A stretch of DNA of 64,000 nt from Lycorma delicatula (lineage: Eukaryota; Arthropoda; Insecta; Hemiptera; Fulgoridae). Numbering within the stretch: position 1 is the first letter of the stretch; each line of letters opens with the position of its first letter. Where the stretch lies: NCBI RefSeq assembly GCF_047948215.1, contig NC_134455.1, forward strand, positions 291,053,647 to 291,117,646, in the 5' to 3' direction. The notes below the pieces were generated by a model, which was not told where the DNA came from, searched no databases, and was given only the letters and a program-made list of their open reading frames with translations. The position numbers and the translations under genes are program-made. This document shows positions 38,566 to 50,284 of this stretch, piece by piece.

Positions 38566-40996
38566 AAAAAATTAACATTCAATTTTAGCCTTACCGTAGT
38601 GGTTACATGTAGGAAATTGGCCTCCATGTTCAGAAAGGCTGCAAATAAAATAATTAGATTAGTATTTTTTAAACTTATTCCCGTTGCGGTTTTATTGGGT
38701 AATTTTCTTTATAGTTGATTTTTTCTGATTGATATTTTCTAATAATTCAAATAATTTATTGAAACAGACTTACAAAAAAATATTTCTTTTGGTAATTTAG
38801 AAATGAGTAAAAGTTAATTTTAGTGTGTGTGTATATATATATATATTAGCGGGATTAACAAACCTGGATTTTATTTTTAACCACTTTAGATATATAGGGT
38901 TGGTGTGGCTCTTTCTACAGCGCTACCGGATTAATTATATAGTATCGGAAAAGGTGCATGGAAATTTCTGGCTCAGCTGAACCAGTCAAGGGAATATCCT
39001 TACGTTCGATGCAAAGGCTGTAAAATTCATAAGCTAGGATCGGGGAAAAATAAGGATTATAAAAAAGGATCGTTTTGAAGAGAGAGTGAGAGAAAGAAAC
39101 TATCTGTATGAAAAAAATAAGATTTATATCTACAAACCTACTTACTTGCAGATATTACAGGTGAACTTATTTATTACCCTGCTATTTGTCTACAGATCAT
39201 ATCCGCCAGAATAGCATTAGCTCATTGCTAATAAATCTTGTTTGCGTTGATCGCCTAGCAATTGTGGTGAAACAAATTTTATTTCTTCCAACGAATGATC
39301 TAACTGCCAAATTTTCACGTTTCCTAAAGTAACACTTGTCCCGTCTACCAAATGATGTGGTATGTATAATACTCAGCTAAATATAAAACTCTTCTGATGC
39401 ACCTTGTTTTAGAATACTGTGGTGAATGAACGAGAATAGAAGATCAGTTAGGGCAATTCAGAATAAGTAAACGACTACCTGGGACATTAGTAAAAGTAAA
39501 AAAAAAAAATAAGCCCAATAAGAAGTATAATTATAGACTACCTAGAAGGAAATAGAATGTTAAAATATAAGGTGAAATATAGAAGTACGAAGGTGACCTG
39601 GTACAAGTAACCTGCCTTTGGACGGAACCATATGATAATTACTAAATATTGTATTACAAATCTGGTGTACGGTATATTTAAAATATTACATTATTGTGTT
39701 TTATTTATTATTATAAGCACTATCTTATCTTTACAAGCGAAAAAATTTAATTGATTGAAAAAAAACAATAGAGAATTTTTTTATGAAAATCTGTTTTATG
39801 TAAAAATTTGCAAAAAGAAGTAAAGATCAATAATGCCTAAAAAGTAGAAGGTTAAAGTTAAACTTATCGTTTGGTTTAAAACATCCTCTTCTGTTTTTAG
39901 TGTGTTCTTTTTAAATTAATTGGAAACACTTTATTCTTTTTTTTTTGTTAAAACTTACTTACGTTTATCGCATTCTAACCAAGTCTCAAAGTACATCCAT
40001 TTCTGATGAAAGGGCAGAAACATGTAAATTGACTTGAATTTTTCAAATCCCCAGCGTTTTATTTTTATTGTTAACCTTAAAAGTATCTCACAAGTACTTA
40101 AACTCTACAGTAGGCTTCTGTTTCGTACTTAAAAAATTCAGTTGTGGTTTTATTTCGTGTAAAAGAAATAATAAAGCGTTTAAAAAAAAAAGCTAATGCT
40201 GTCTTGTAGCCTTGTAAATAATCACATCAGCATAAATTTCATTCCCTGTATCATTTGTAATAATTCATTACATCTTAGTCTTGTGCTTTTAATTGAAAAT
40301 GTTTAGCTTATTAGGATGTAATTTTTGTAAAATTTACGAAACCAGAAATGTAACTTCTTTAAATATTTCATAATCAATTTTTTTAATTTGTTTTATATGT
40401 TCATTTTTATAAGAAATTTTAATTTTAAAATGAACACATACGTCAACAAAATTTCGTGCGCTATTTTAAAATCGTAGATTAGGAACAAATTTTTTATTTA
40501 ACAGGAACCAAATGGTAGAAAATATTATGGTAGCATTTAACTAGATTTATGTATTATATTTCAGAAAAAATAATAATTCATACGTTTTAAATATCTAGAG
40601 CTGTGCTATACATTTATCAAAGGTAATCTTGTATCTTGTACTATTTTTTTTTCATACAACCAGCATGTGTACAATCCGTTTCTTAAGTGGAATTATAAGT
40701 TAATAGTTTGATAATTAGTACATGATAGGGGATACTTAAGGAACTCCGGTAATAAATCAATCCCAATAATAGTTATCATAAAGTAATAGTTCATATTATA
40801 GTTAATAATAATTAAGCATGAAATAAATAGTTCTTAAAGTTAATGCAAATACTTTATAGTCCATAAAAACGAACAATTAGCAAATAAAAACAAATAAAAG
40901 TCAATAAAAGAAACAATCAAGAGATAGGTAATCGAACGAAGAACAAAGCAACTTGTAGATATAGACAAAAAAAAAAAGTAAAAGTAATATCACTGG
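38566..40996. other. AT-rich stretch, no gene supported
   Basis: Includes a (TA)n run at about 38831-38847 and a slightly balanced block at 38880-39070 that could be old repeat DNA. No recognisable protein motif in either strand. Confidence 0.5.
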
Positions 40997-41560
40997 ATTT
41001 TTTTTTTTTTAAACTCCACAAGACGACCAGCCTACGCTAAAAAGCATAACACAGTCGCCTCAGGGTTTCATGGCAGCGCAGTCTGCCCTCCCTAGCTCGT
41101 CCGAACTCGGACATCCCATCGGGGTTTCTCGTGCCTCCTCGAAAACATACTAATCACCTCTTCCGGTGATCAAAATTTTTCTCCGCAGGAGAGCACCCTT
41201 CTAGTCCCTATTGTACCTGATCAAGACATACATTTCGTTTGCCCTTCACAGTTACGCGTCCCCCCATGCACACCTCGAGGGTCCCCCATGCCATCATCGG
41301 GGAGCTCCGACCCACCCACTCTTGCGCGTGAGCAGGCCCGAACACCCTAGGCATAGAGGCTGCCTCCCTGGCCCCTACACGCATCAGATGGACTAGTATC
41401 TGTCCTCGATCACCCACGCATTCCGGTGACCCCTCGTTACTTGTTGCGCCATGCCTCCTTCGCCGTCAGCGGTAGAGCACCGCACACAATATCCCCCCAC
41501 TCCATGTCCATCGGTATATCCGGCAGCATAATCCAATAACAACTTGAGCAAAGACACATA
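40997..41560 (-). mobile_element. LINE 3'-end fragment, GC-rich, with poly(A) side at 41.0 kb
   Basis: A GC-rich island that begins with a T-run (40999-41010, a poly(A) tail on the minus strand) and runs to about 41560. A block at 41276-41370 (GAGGGTCCCCCATGCCATCA ... CCTAGGCATAGAGGCTGCCT) matches the 3' region of the RNase H LINE at 9174-9275. This places it as the 3' end of a related non-LTR element in the same orientation. The minus-strand frame at 41208-41417 may be the degraded C-terminus or untranslated sequence. No RT motif is left. Confidence 0.65.
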
Positions 41561-41643
41561 ATACAATCATAAATTCCTAACCTAGCGAAGTACATTAACA
41601 ACTACAAAAACAAAACGAAATAAAATTATGAATTTTTATTTTT

Positions 41644-42568
41644 GTATATGTTACCCTGAAAGACTAAAATTAAAGAATGTCATTATTCTCCATTAAATAT
41701 GGACACATATCAAATACGTCGGTGAAAGACCAAAATAATTGCTTATTCGGACCTTCACTGGTTTATCGACAACACAGATAAGTTCTGGTGAGGGTCTAAA
41801 CGATAACTAGAAAAAAAAAATACCCAGTAGTGATCTCTAAAGTAACATACATTACGAGAAACCCTTCTAATAAAAGGAAGCTTAAATTTAAGCCAAACAT
41901 AACTTACGCTCGCATCGCTCGCTAATCTAGTCTAATTAACATTAACTATACAAATTATACGAGTATATGTTATGCTCCAACACTGGAGGTGATTATACAA
42001 ATTGACCGCATTAAGTGATTCACTGATAGTGAAAGTTGAATAATAAAAATATTTTTATAAAAAAATTGAACAAAGGGCAAACATCTGACAATTTATATGT
42101 ATCGTTATCGTTCACCCAAGAAGATAACGTATTCTGTGATCATTATTGGCTCTTCCAATTTATAAAATGTTAATTTTTTTTAAATTTAAGCACGGTAAAT
42201 TGATTAATCACCTCCAATGTTGAAGAATAACATATATAATCTGTATATTTTAAGTTAATTAGAGAGGTTAGCGAGCGAAGCGAGCGTAGGTTATGTTTAA
42301 CTTAAATTTAAACTTCTTTTTCTTACGAAGGTTTCTTGAATATATTTACCTTACACATTGTTATTGAGAGATTTTTTTTTAATTTCAGTTATCGTTTCGA
42401 CCCCCATCCGAACTTACTGTGTTCGCCAACATATACTGGGGAAAACCAGAATGCATATTAATATAAGCAAATATTTCGGTCTTTCACCGATGTATTCGGT
42501 ATGTGTCGATGTTCACCGGAGAATATCGATATATGCCGGATATCGGTCTTTCACAGTAACATATATAC
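41644..42568. repeat. ~0.92-kb foldback element with ~0.39-kb diverged arms
   Basis: The left arm (41644 to about 42026) aligns along its length with the reverse complement of the right arm (about 42173-42568). Outer matches: TATATGTTAC...TGAAAGAC. Then GACACATA/CACATACC, CGGTGAAAGACC...TTGCTTAT, AACGATAACT plus A-run, and TCAAGAAACCTTC-like strings. Inner matches: TTAAATTTAAG, AAACATAAC, CGCTCGCATCGCTCGCT (41907-41923, against 42270-42286), TCTAATTAAC and GGAGGTGATTA. About 145 bp in the centre is unpaired. No transposase is inside. It looks like a foldback or long-TIR MITE; the superfamily is unknown. I could not find a clean target duplication. Confidence 0.85.
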
Positions 42569-44465
42569 GTCTGTTTTACTTTTTAAAAAAAATATTTACT
42601 TTAAAAAATACTTTTTATAAATGTTTTTACGTTATTTTCTCAAAATTGAATTTTCTACAAATTTTCTTATTAAATCTTTCGCATATTTTAACCGGTCTGG
42701 AAAAGTGTTTCGAGACCTATCTTTATATGAACTTTTTTCATATGTTCATGTAAGTTTCTTTTTTGAATAGTCGGTGTATATTTATAACCCGCAGTATAAA
42801 CTCCTGTTAAAAAAAAAATAAATTTCTATTAATTTTTTTATTATTTGTATTAGAATTATATCCCCTGTGAAAATATGTCTTCATTATGTAAATGCAAAAA
42901 TACATCGTAAATAAGTACATTATAACATTACACCAGAAAGATGGATTCCTTTTTTTTGAAATTTTAAGAAAGTTTTCCTATAAAAAAAAAAATCTTTAAA
43001 ATTCTATTTCATTGTGTTCTATTCTTTGAAAGTCTTCAGTAGAAATTATGAACAGCAAATCAATGTTGGCAAAATGGGGATAGATTTCTTTTAAAATTTC
43101 ATCAAACCACTTCTAAAAATTAATACTTTGCTTTAATGACTGCATGTTTTTGTGTCTTTTGAAGAAGCAAATTAAAAAAAATGGAATTTCTATCAATATA
43201 GTGTAATCCTTAGAGGATATTTCAATGTAATATATAAATCAAAAGTTTAATTAAGATAAGCTATATTCATCGAATAAGTTTTTCATGATTGATTCAACTG
43301 GTTTTGGTGATGTCATTAGATACAGAAATAGATATAAACAATCAAAACAGTTAAGATAATGATTTTTTCAATATTTTTTTTTTTTTATATTGTGATGTTA
43401 AAATATTTAAAAGAACTCCATTAAGGGCAATATTTAGTAAAAACTAGAAAAATGTATTATATAGAAAAAAATATCAACACACCCACCCCTAAGCATCGAA
43501 TTAATATTTAACGTTTACTTGTAAGGAACGAGTTTAACTAATAAACTGATATTGGTTTTTTTATTAATATTGAACACGGTTTTTTAAATAATAAGCTAGG
43601 GTAATAGTTACAATATGCTACATCTCTGCTATTCATTCACGTGTGTTTGTCTTTTATATCATCTGTCTGTGGTTACATGTTTGTTAGATAACAAATAATA
43701 ATGATTTGACCATATCGCTTTTAATGTTTGTTTTAGTGTGTGTTTAAGCAGCTTCTATTAGTCGCCATGACAACACGTATGTCTCTGTCACACCCATGTA
43801 GGTTACCGGTTGTTATACGTCATATAGCTGTAAGTCTCCATTATACAATATGGTAGAAAGTTAAATCTATAACAGTAACTGATTTCTCAAGACTAGAAAA
43901 AATGATATCAGTTACTATATGATTACTGTTTCATTTCATTTATTCATTCTTTGAATTTTATTTATTTATTTATTCAATTAACTAATAATTTTTTTCAAAT
44001 TCAAATAATTCTAGAATCGCTGACTTATTCTAATTATATTCTAATTACTGTACACTAAATTAAAGAAATGTTTTTATCTGTTTTACAATTGGCTGCTGAT
44101 AAAAATTATATAAAATTGTATCATACATGAAGTAACTTTTTAAATATATAACTAGCTTTTTAAAACCAATTGATGATCCAAAACGTCGTAATCTCTTAAA
44201 ATACTATAATGTAAAAAAATAAATTTTTTTTTTTTCAGAATATAATGTCATTTTAATATGCAAGTAATATTATTGAAAGAAAGATTACGTGATTGTTACT
44301 CTGGAACCCGAATCAAAATCATTATAAAAAACATAAAAATTTGTTTTGGAATTAATCCTGTAAGAAGCATGAAATAACAACGCTTTACATGAACTAAAGG
44401 AAGAGGTATATTTATCAGACTGTTGAATAATATTTAATAATTGTATAAATATATACATGTATAGG
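42569..44465. other. AT-rich non-coding stretch
   Basis: No gene or known repeat recognised. T- and A-runs are frequent (for example 43374-43388). Confidence 0.5.
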
Positions 44466-44889
44466 AGAAGTGTGCCTATATTGCACCACTTATGACACTT
44501 TAAGAACAACCCTTTATTTCTTGACATTAAAACCTCTAAAAAAAAATTATGCATAATCAAAACTGTTGCCTTATAAAATAATGTCCACGTGATAAGATAC
44601 AGGAAAACCTGAAAATCTGAGGAATTAATAATTATACAGCGAGAAAGACGTTCCTTAATTGAATCTTGTATGTATAACTTGCATCATCCGTTTGCCTAAA
44701 ATGCACCACCCTAAATTGCTCTTCAGGAAAACTCCATAAATAAAAAAAAAATTTATTATGTCAATTAAGTATAAAGAACAAGTTGGTCTCAGACTAAAAA
44801 TTAAGTAAATAAGTTTTCTTAAAATATTAGAACATAATAGCCTAAAAAAACCTTTTTTGTTTTCCCTTACTCCTCTACGCCGGACCCAC

Positions 44890-45975
44890 AATTAAGCATA
44901 GAACAGCGTAGGGGGTGTCCTTTCTACTCTAACAGCCCTTCCCACCTACCGGCATGGCAGGTCGGGCTGCCGGTCGGATCTTTATTTTACGTTATATTAG
45001 TAAGCAACCCATTAGAGTACCCCACTTCCTGTGTAGTTTTTAGGAGTAATTCTGTATGAGGCTATCCGGCTTCCGTTTGTCATTATTCAAAAACTATCAC
45101 AAGAGGTCCCCGATCCCTCATCAAGAACGGCTTACCTCGGCGAACTGTCCTCTCCAGATTGAGGCTGCCCTCCCTAACTAAACAAGCACAGTTACACATG
45201 ATCGAGGTCCCAACCGTACGGGATTTTTTCTTGAATATTCTAGACGCTAGCTTCTCCACATTTCCCCAGGTCTGCCTACTGAAAAGCATATAACCCATAG
45301 TCCTCTCTGGAGTAAGCCAGTCCATACCCAGCTCCTGTCGAACACCGTCCCACCTACAACAGTGGTATATGGTTTGCTCTGGTGTGTCCTGTGATTCTCA
45401 GTTTCTACAGAGTTAGCGCGTTTACCAAACCGGCTCAGGTACCCCTCAAATTACCCATGCCGGTTAGCAGCTGGGAGAGGTAGAATCTCACCTCCTCAAA
45501 GCCACGCTGAACTCACAGTTCAATGCTATTTATAATGCGTCTTGTCCATTCTCTAGTCTAGAAAACTATGGATAAAGCCACCTGCATGATAAGTTGCCTC
45601 GTGGATGCCCGCGGTCCTTTATGGCTTCCCATAAATTTACCTAGCCTGACAACAACGCTCTCGGCACGCTCGGATGTTCTCATCAGATGTGTATTGAAGA
45701 GGCGATTCTTCTCGATCCACACTCCAAGGTATTTAGCGCACCCCGACGTATTAACCTCAACATCTTCAATAGTTACTCTCATCTCTCGTATTCGCCTCCT
45801 CCCAGCGCGTGCGATGGCCTTGGGCTTATGGGGGGCCAAACTAAGACCTCTCAAATGTAGCCACTCACTCGCTTTTTGCACAGCGGCATTCACCGTATCC
45901 TCAACATCTGCTTCAGTATAGCCAGCGACCAGGAGAGCCAGGACGTCGGCATAGGCAACCAGTTCGATTTTTCAA
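44890..45975 (-). pseudogene. R1-like LINE ORF2 fragment with damaged catalytic box (YADV)
   Basis: Minus-strand remnant of R1-clade ORF2 from the RT palm to the C-terminus. LVAYADVLALLVAG contains the catalytic box at 45942-45953, but the second Asp of YADD is Val. Next come AVQKASEWLHLRGLSLAPHK and KYLGVWIEKNRLFNTHL (the primer-grip and thumb region, 45558-45893), with a frame break near 45555. Then a Cys/His finger region, CRN-stop-ESQDTPEQTIYHC (about 45350-45420), where a TGA replaces an expected zinc-ligand codon, and MDWLTPERTMGYMLFSRQTW to 45083. A GC-rich 3' region extends to about 44890. The element is 5'-truncated just upstream of the YADV box. It interrupts the pogo-like sequence. 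Confidence 0.85.
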
Positions 45976-46309
45976 CAATTTCAAGACGAAACAGCTCGTG
46001 GAAGACAAGATTCCATAAGTTTAAAAAAACCTAAGGTTTCATTTTTATACCTAAAATAGCTCGGTTACAAGCCACCGAAAAAAAAACTTTAAAATTGTAT
46101 GAAAAAAGTTGACAAGTGTGGTTTTACAACCTAAGCATACACAATTAAAATAAGAAATAACAAAATTCTTTAGTATAATTCTTTTAGAAGTAGTCAGACT
46201 AAAAAAATATTAGGTAAAATATTTTGACCCAATTAGTCCTTGCAAAAGGAACAATAAACATTTCTGAGATGCTTTTACATCACCACAGATCATATGAAAC
46301 CATTCGAAA

Positions 46310-47000
46310 CACTTTTAACTATTGAATCATGCTTAAAACACATCTTCTTCCTTTGCTACCTTACAAATTTTGCAGAACCAAGTTGACTTAATTGTACTTT
46401 TGATTTAATGTTTTTCTCATAAACAAGTTGGGAATTTTTAGAACTACTCCTATCTTCAATATCAGTTTTTCTTATGAAAGTGACTACTTATTTTTGCATC
46501 ATTTCTTTACTTCTTTTACAAGCATCATCTTATTTCACATTTTTGGCATCATTTATTTCACTTGTTCACCAATATTTCTCGGTTTTTCCTTCGTTCTGGA
46601 TTAGTTTACCGCTGCAAGGGGTACTCTTCAAAACTTGTAGCTTGTTATCAAATATCTTTGTAAGAACATAAAAAAATGCATCAACTCTTTCTTTTGTAAA
46701 GCCAGTAGCCGTTGTCACTGACGTAGCTTCCGGTTTATGTAAAGACACTCTGGTTGTCTAAATATAAATGGTAAATGCCACTTGTCCCCTGCCGTTTTAG
46801 ATTATTTGCTGAAGCGATTCGGAATGCAATTGGCGTCAGCCATTTCAATAGGACATTTTTTCAGGTCGTCTCTACTATCAATCAGTTTTTCTAGTTATAA
46901 AACATACTGAACGAATTGATTTTCTAATTTAGGACGCTAATCTTAAAACGACCAAAAGTTTTTTACCGTCTGTGCGAACTCCATACGCCGTACTTTCTGC
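46310..47000 (-). pseudogene. Pogo/Tigger-like transposase fragment, catalytic core deleted
   Basis: Minus-strand coding remnant of a Tc1/mariner-superfamily transposase of the pogo group. KYGVWSSHRR-like sequence near 46985 could be the first DNA-binding helix. Then NCIPNRFSK, a TAA, and SKTAGDKWHLPFI (about 46770-46810), where the second helix-turn-helix (CENP-B-like) region should end. The clearest match is LHKPEATSVTTATGF followed by TKERVDAFFYVL (46630-46745). After KSTPC the expected Asp-bearing core does not appear. Instead, Lys/Ser-rich sequence runs to a Cys pair (WFCKICK, about 46355-46375) that may be the C-terminal end. Frameshifts and stops are present. An internal deletion is the simplest reading. 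Confidence 0.62.
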
Positions 47001-47470
47001 CTTTATCTACCACCTGAAATAAAAGAAATACCTATAAGCTCAAACTGTATCAACTAAAATCCTGAAAAATTAAGGAAAAATGGCGTGGTGCAATTTACGC
47101 AAAACTGTCATATTGAACTGTAAAAATTCCTTGTTGTTATAGGTTAGAATGGACATTTTCAATCAAACTTGAGAATATTTTACTACTACGTCAAGCCACT
47201 TTAAGATAATATATCTGAAATTTTATTCATCATATAAAAGAGCGTGCTTTCTTAGCAACACATGAAAATAACAAAAGAAACACAACTTTAAAATAGTTTT
47301 TATACCACAGCTACTACGCTGAAGAGGATGAAAGAACTCGGTGTTGGAACTAGAGTCGGGTTGAAGATCACACATTACCCACTTGGATCGTTGCATGCAA
47401 CATCCTTACAGTGCTACGATAGCGGTGTAGTTTAAGCAGTGGGGAAAATTAGGCGTACTTCACACACATG

Positions 47471-47473
<3 letters not shown>

Positions 47474-47521
<48 letters not shown>
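47474..47521. repeat. (AT)n microsatellite, ~48 bp
   Basis: Uninterrupted AT dinucleotides, the longest such run in the window. Confidence 0.95.
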
Positions 47522-47524
<3 letters not shown>

Positions 47525-50249
47525 ACAGCGCGTGTTAAGAGGCAACAAAAAAAAAAAAACACTAGTTGAAATTAATCAGGTGTATCTAAAAGTACTGTTA
47601 ATTTGTCTAAGAATCTAGAGATTCATATCTTAGAGATATGTGTAATAAAATCTTCTAAAATATATTTGAAATTAATTGATTTTATTTCTAACTCCCGGAA
47701 GGTTAGAATATTATAGACTGAAGTAGCAAATTTTGATTAGATACAGCTGAAAATAAAGTGAACAGAGCTATTTATGAGGTAACAATGTTAAAAAATTGAA
47801 CATAATGATCAAAAGATCCATTTAGGGATTTCGGTAAATGTCAGAAGTAAAAACGTTACGCACTTTCTGATTCTATATTATATTTCTTCTAAGTACAAAA
47901 ATAAAAAAATAATTCGTAATTCATAGACTTTCAAAATGTTATAGGATAATCCTCTTTTAATAAAATACAATCTAGTGTATCGTATCTATTTACATATTGA
48001 TGTTCATTTCTGTATAAGAATTGCTTAACTTTTTCCAAATCTCTGTTGCACTAATATACACCATTATTATAAGGCATAGAAGATATTATTACCTATTTTT
48101 TGAATTTTATTATCCAGTTCATTAATAGATTAGGAGTTAAATTATAATGTAATACCTTCGTAAGTGCATATAGCTTTTTAAATTACACATTATAAGATCG
48201 TATAAGATTATGGGTTTGAAGAAAGAAAAGGCAACAGCTGCTGAACACATCGCTATAAAACTATTTAATGCAGTTTAAGACAATAATAAAAACTGAACTG
48301 CAATATTCGAGTAATCGATGACATACTGAATAAACTGCTGCACCTGCAACGTAAATATGTTCCGTTAACTTATCACGTAAGTCGAGAAGAATTTCTAGCA
48401 GATTAATATATATAAATATCTGCTACACATTTCACCTATATATTATCCGTAAAGAGGTAGATTCAAACATTTCCAAAGGTTGTTGATTTCTACTCGCAAT
48501 ATTAAATGTGAGAGGAAATTATTACGTCATTAGTGGGCAGAATTCATGACGTCACATACGGCAATTTTGTTCTTTGTTTGTTCCTAACAGTAGCAGCTAT
48601 TTTGTGTTTGTGTAACGTACATTTTACATTTCAAAACGTTCGTCATATAAGTTTTGAATTTTTCTTGAAGAAAGATAAACTTTAAAATAAATAGTGAATA
48701 AGTTTACGAGTGGAAAAAGAGTTTACATTAACGAGATGATGTTCAGAGTGAATTTATGTTTATCGTGAGAAATGATGAAAATATGTATATTTATCATCCA
48801 AACTGTAGAAAAGAAACTGTTGAGAAATATCGGTTTGGAATGTCATTTGAATTTGCCGCAGTATCTTTACAATGATTTATAAATCATTGATTTATAAATC
48901 AAATTGAACTTATCAAATTCTAATTAACACGTTATATCCAAAACTAATAGAAAACATGCGGTATTAAGGGAACACTATTATGATTGTTGAAAATAAAAAC
49001 TAATATAATCACCACATTCAAAATATGTTCCTTTTTGCAGGGTCCACAGGCAAACATCATTGATTGGAATTGAAATCTATGTTAATTCCAATGAAAATAA
49101 AATGAGGGTAAATATTAAAATATTAAAAATGTTGCTTTTTATTCGCTGTGCATCATTAGACCATTTTGAAAGGCTAATCAGTGAAAAGGAATTGTACTTT
49201 AGATCCACAATCCTGTAAAAGAGAAAATGAAAAGGAAAATTATACAAAAATTGAAAAAAACATTTGTCAATGCTTTTCGGTGAAAGTAACCAGTTCATTT
49301 ATCCATGCCAGTCAGATTTACTTTACTCTAGTAACGAAGTGCAACATTTCTGGAGCACCCACACACTACCAAGACTTGTCACTCACTAGCTAATTTTTAC
49401 ATTTTACCTCGCTTAATGTTGAATCTGAAATACAATTTATGAGTTTTTATAGAGCAGATTTCCAAGGTTCCTTCAAAAACTTTATGAATCTAGAAAACGT
49501 TTTTAGCTACAGAAGATAACTACTTCGAATAATAAGTAAAATATGAAATGTTTTTTAACATAAAAATACTTCGGGAACCAATGCATTTCATATATCTGTT
49601 AAATGTTACATTTCTCCTATATCTTCATTTCTTTACATGTCGCACTCATATGAAAACCTGGGACAGAAGTGTAAAGTCGTAAATTTATCCTCTCTTTTCT
49701 ATTGAAATCAAAATGTTGCGTAAATTGCCTGTACTCAATACAGAATATAATTCAAAATAAGGAACTTTTATGAATAATTTTAATATTTACATTCCTTTTA
49801 TTCAAAAATATTTTCTGATTTTTTACTTTATTACAGTAATTCAATTTCTAAAAAAAAAGGTATATAAAAATTAACTAATCGACTAATTAAAAATATTCTT
49901 AATAACATAAAAAAATGGCCCCATTTATAATGATCTAAGTTAATTGAGTGTTACCTATGAGTAAACTGGAGTCATATTTTCTCTCTAAGATAAATTGTTC
50001 TCTCTACGGGAGAGAGGTAACTGTCAAGGTGGTTGGGTAAATATTTCCAACACTGTGTTAGTGAGGTGTGTGGCGGGTTCATTACCTACAATCTCAATGG
50101 CTACGCACGGAACGTACACTATACCAATTATGCCAAACTGGCAGTAATAAGGGATTATAGTAGATTAAGTAAATATCACTTGCACGCACGCAAACACGAA
50201 GGCCCTCTACACAATGGAGTGAATAAGGAATTTGGGAGAGAACCTCCTG
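47522..50249. other. Non-coding stretch, no gene supported
   Basis: Mostly AT-rich. Notable small items are two tandem TTGATTTATAAATCA-like palindromes at about 48873-48901 and a CRE-like TGACGTCA at 48547-48554. A balanced block at 49985-50245 around CTCTCTACGGGAGAGAGG may be an unidentified repeat. No protein family recognised. Confidence 0.45.
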
Positions 50250-50284
50250 GCGCGCGCGTGCACGTGCGCGTGCGCGCGCATGTA
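50250..50284. repeat. 35-bp strictly alternating purine-pyrimidine tract (Z-DNA-prone)
   Basis: From GCGCGCGCGTGCACGTGCGC through GTGCGCGCGCATGTA every step alternates purine and pyrimidine, mostly GC and GT. Alternating GC/GT tracts of this length are known to adopt left-handed Z-DNA under supercoiling. Its GC content contrasts strongly with flanking AT-rich DNA. Confidence 0.95.

Larger units (their letters stand above)
44691..47107 (-). mobile_element. Candidate deleted pogo/Tigger-like element with nested R1 fragment
   Basis: Possible ends: TTTGCCTAAAATGCACCACC (44691-44710) on the left, and on the right CGTGGTGCAATTTACGC followed by AAAACTG (47084-47107), which read from outside is CAGTTTTGCGTAAATTGCACC. 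Between them lie a pogo-type transposase piece (46.3-47.0 kb) and an inserted R1-like fragment (44.9-46.0 kb). A third copy of the motif, GTGCCTATATTGCACCAC, is at 44472-44489. A CAG-type terminus fits the pogo group. TA target duplications are not clear, so the ends are tentative. Confidence 0.4.

Noticed and set aside
42358..42753. 131-codon plus-strand open frame as a gene
   Set aside because: Most of it lies in the right arm of the foldback and the rest is AT-driven sequence; no protein motif.
45568..45921. 117-codon plus-strand open frame
   Set aside because: Antisense of the R1-like RT fragment.
48547..48554. CRE-like TGACGTCA as a promoter element
   Set aside because: An isolated 8-bp palindrome with no adjacent gene, TATA box or initiator. 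Expected occasionally by chance.
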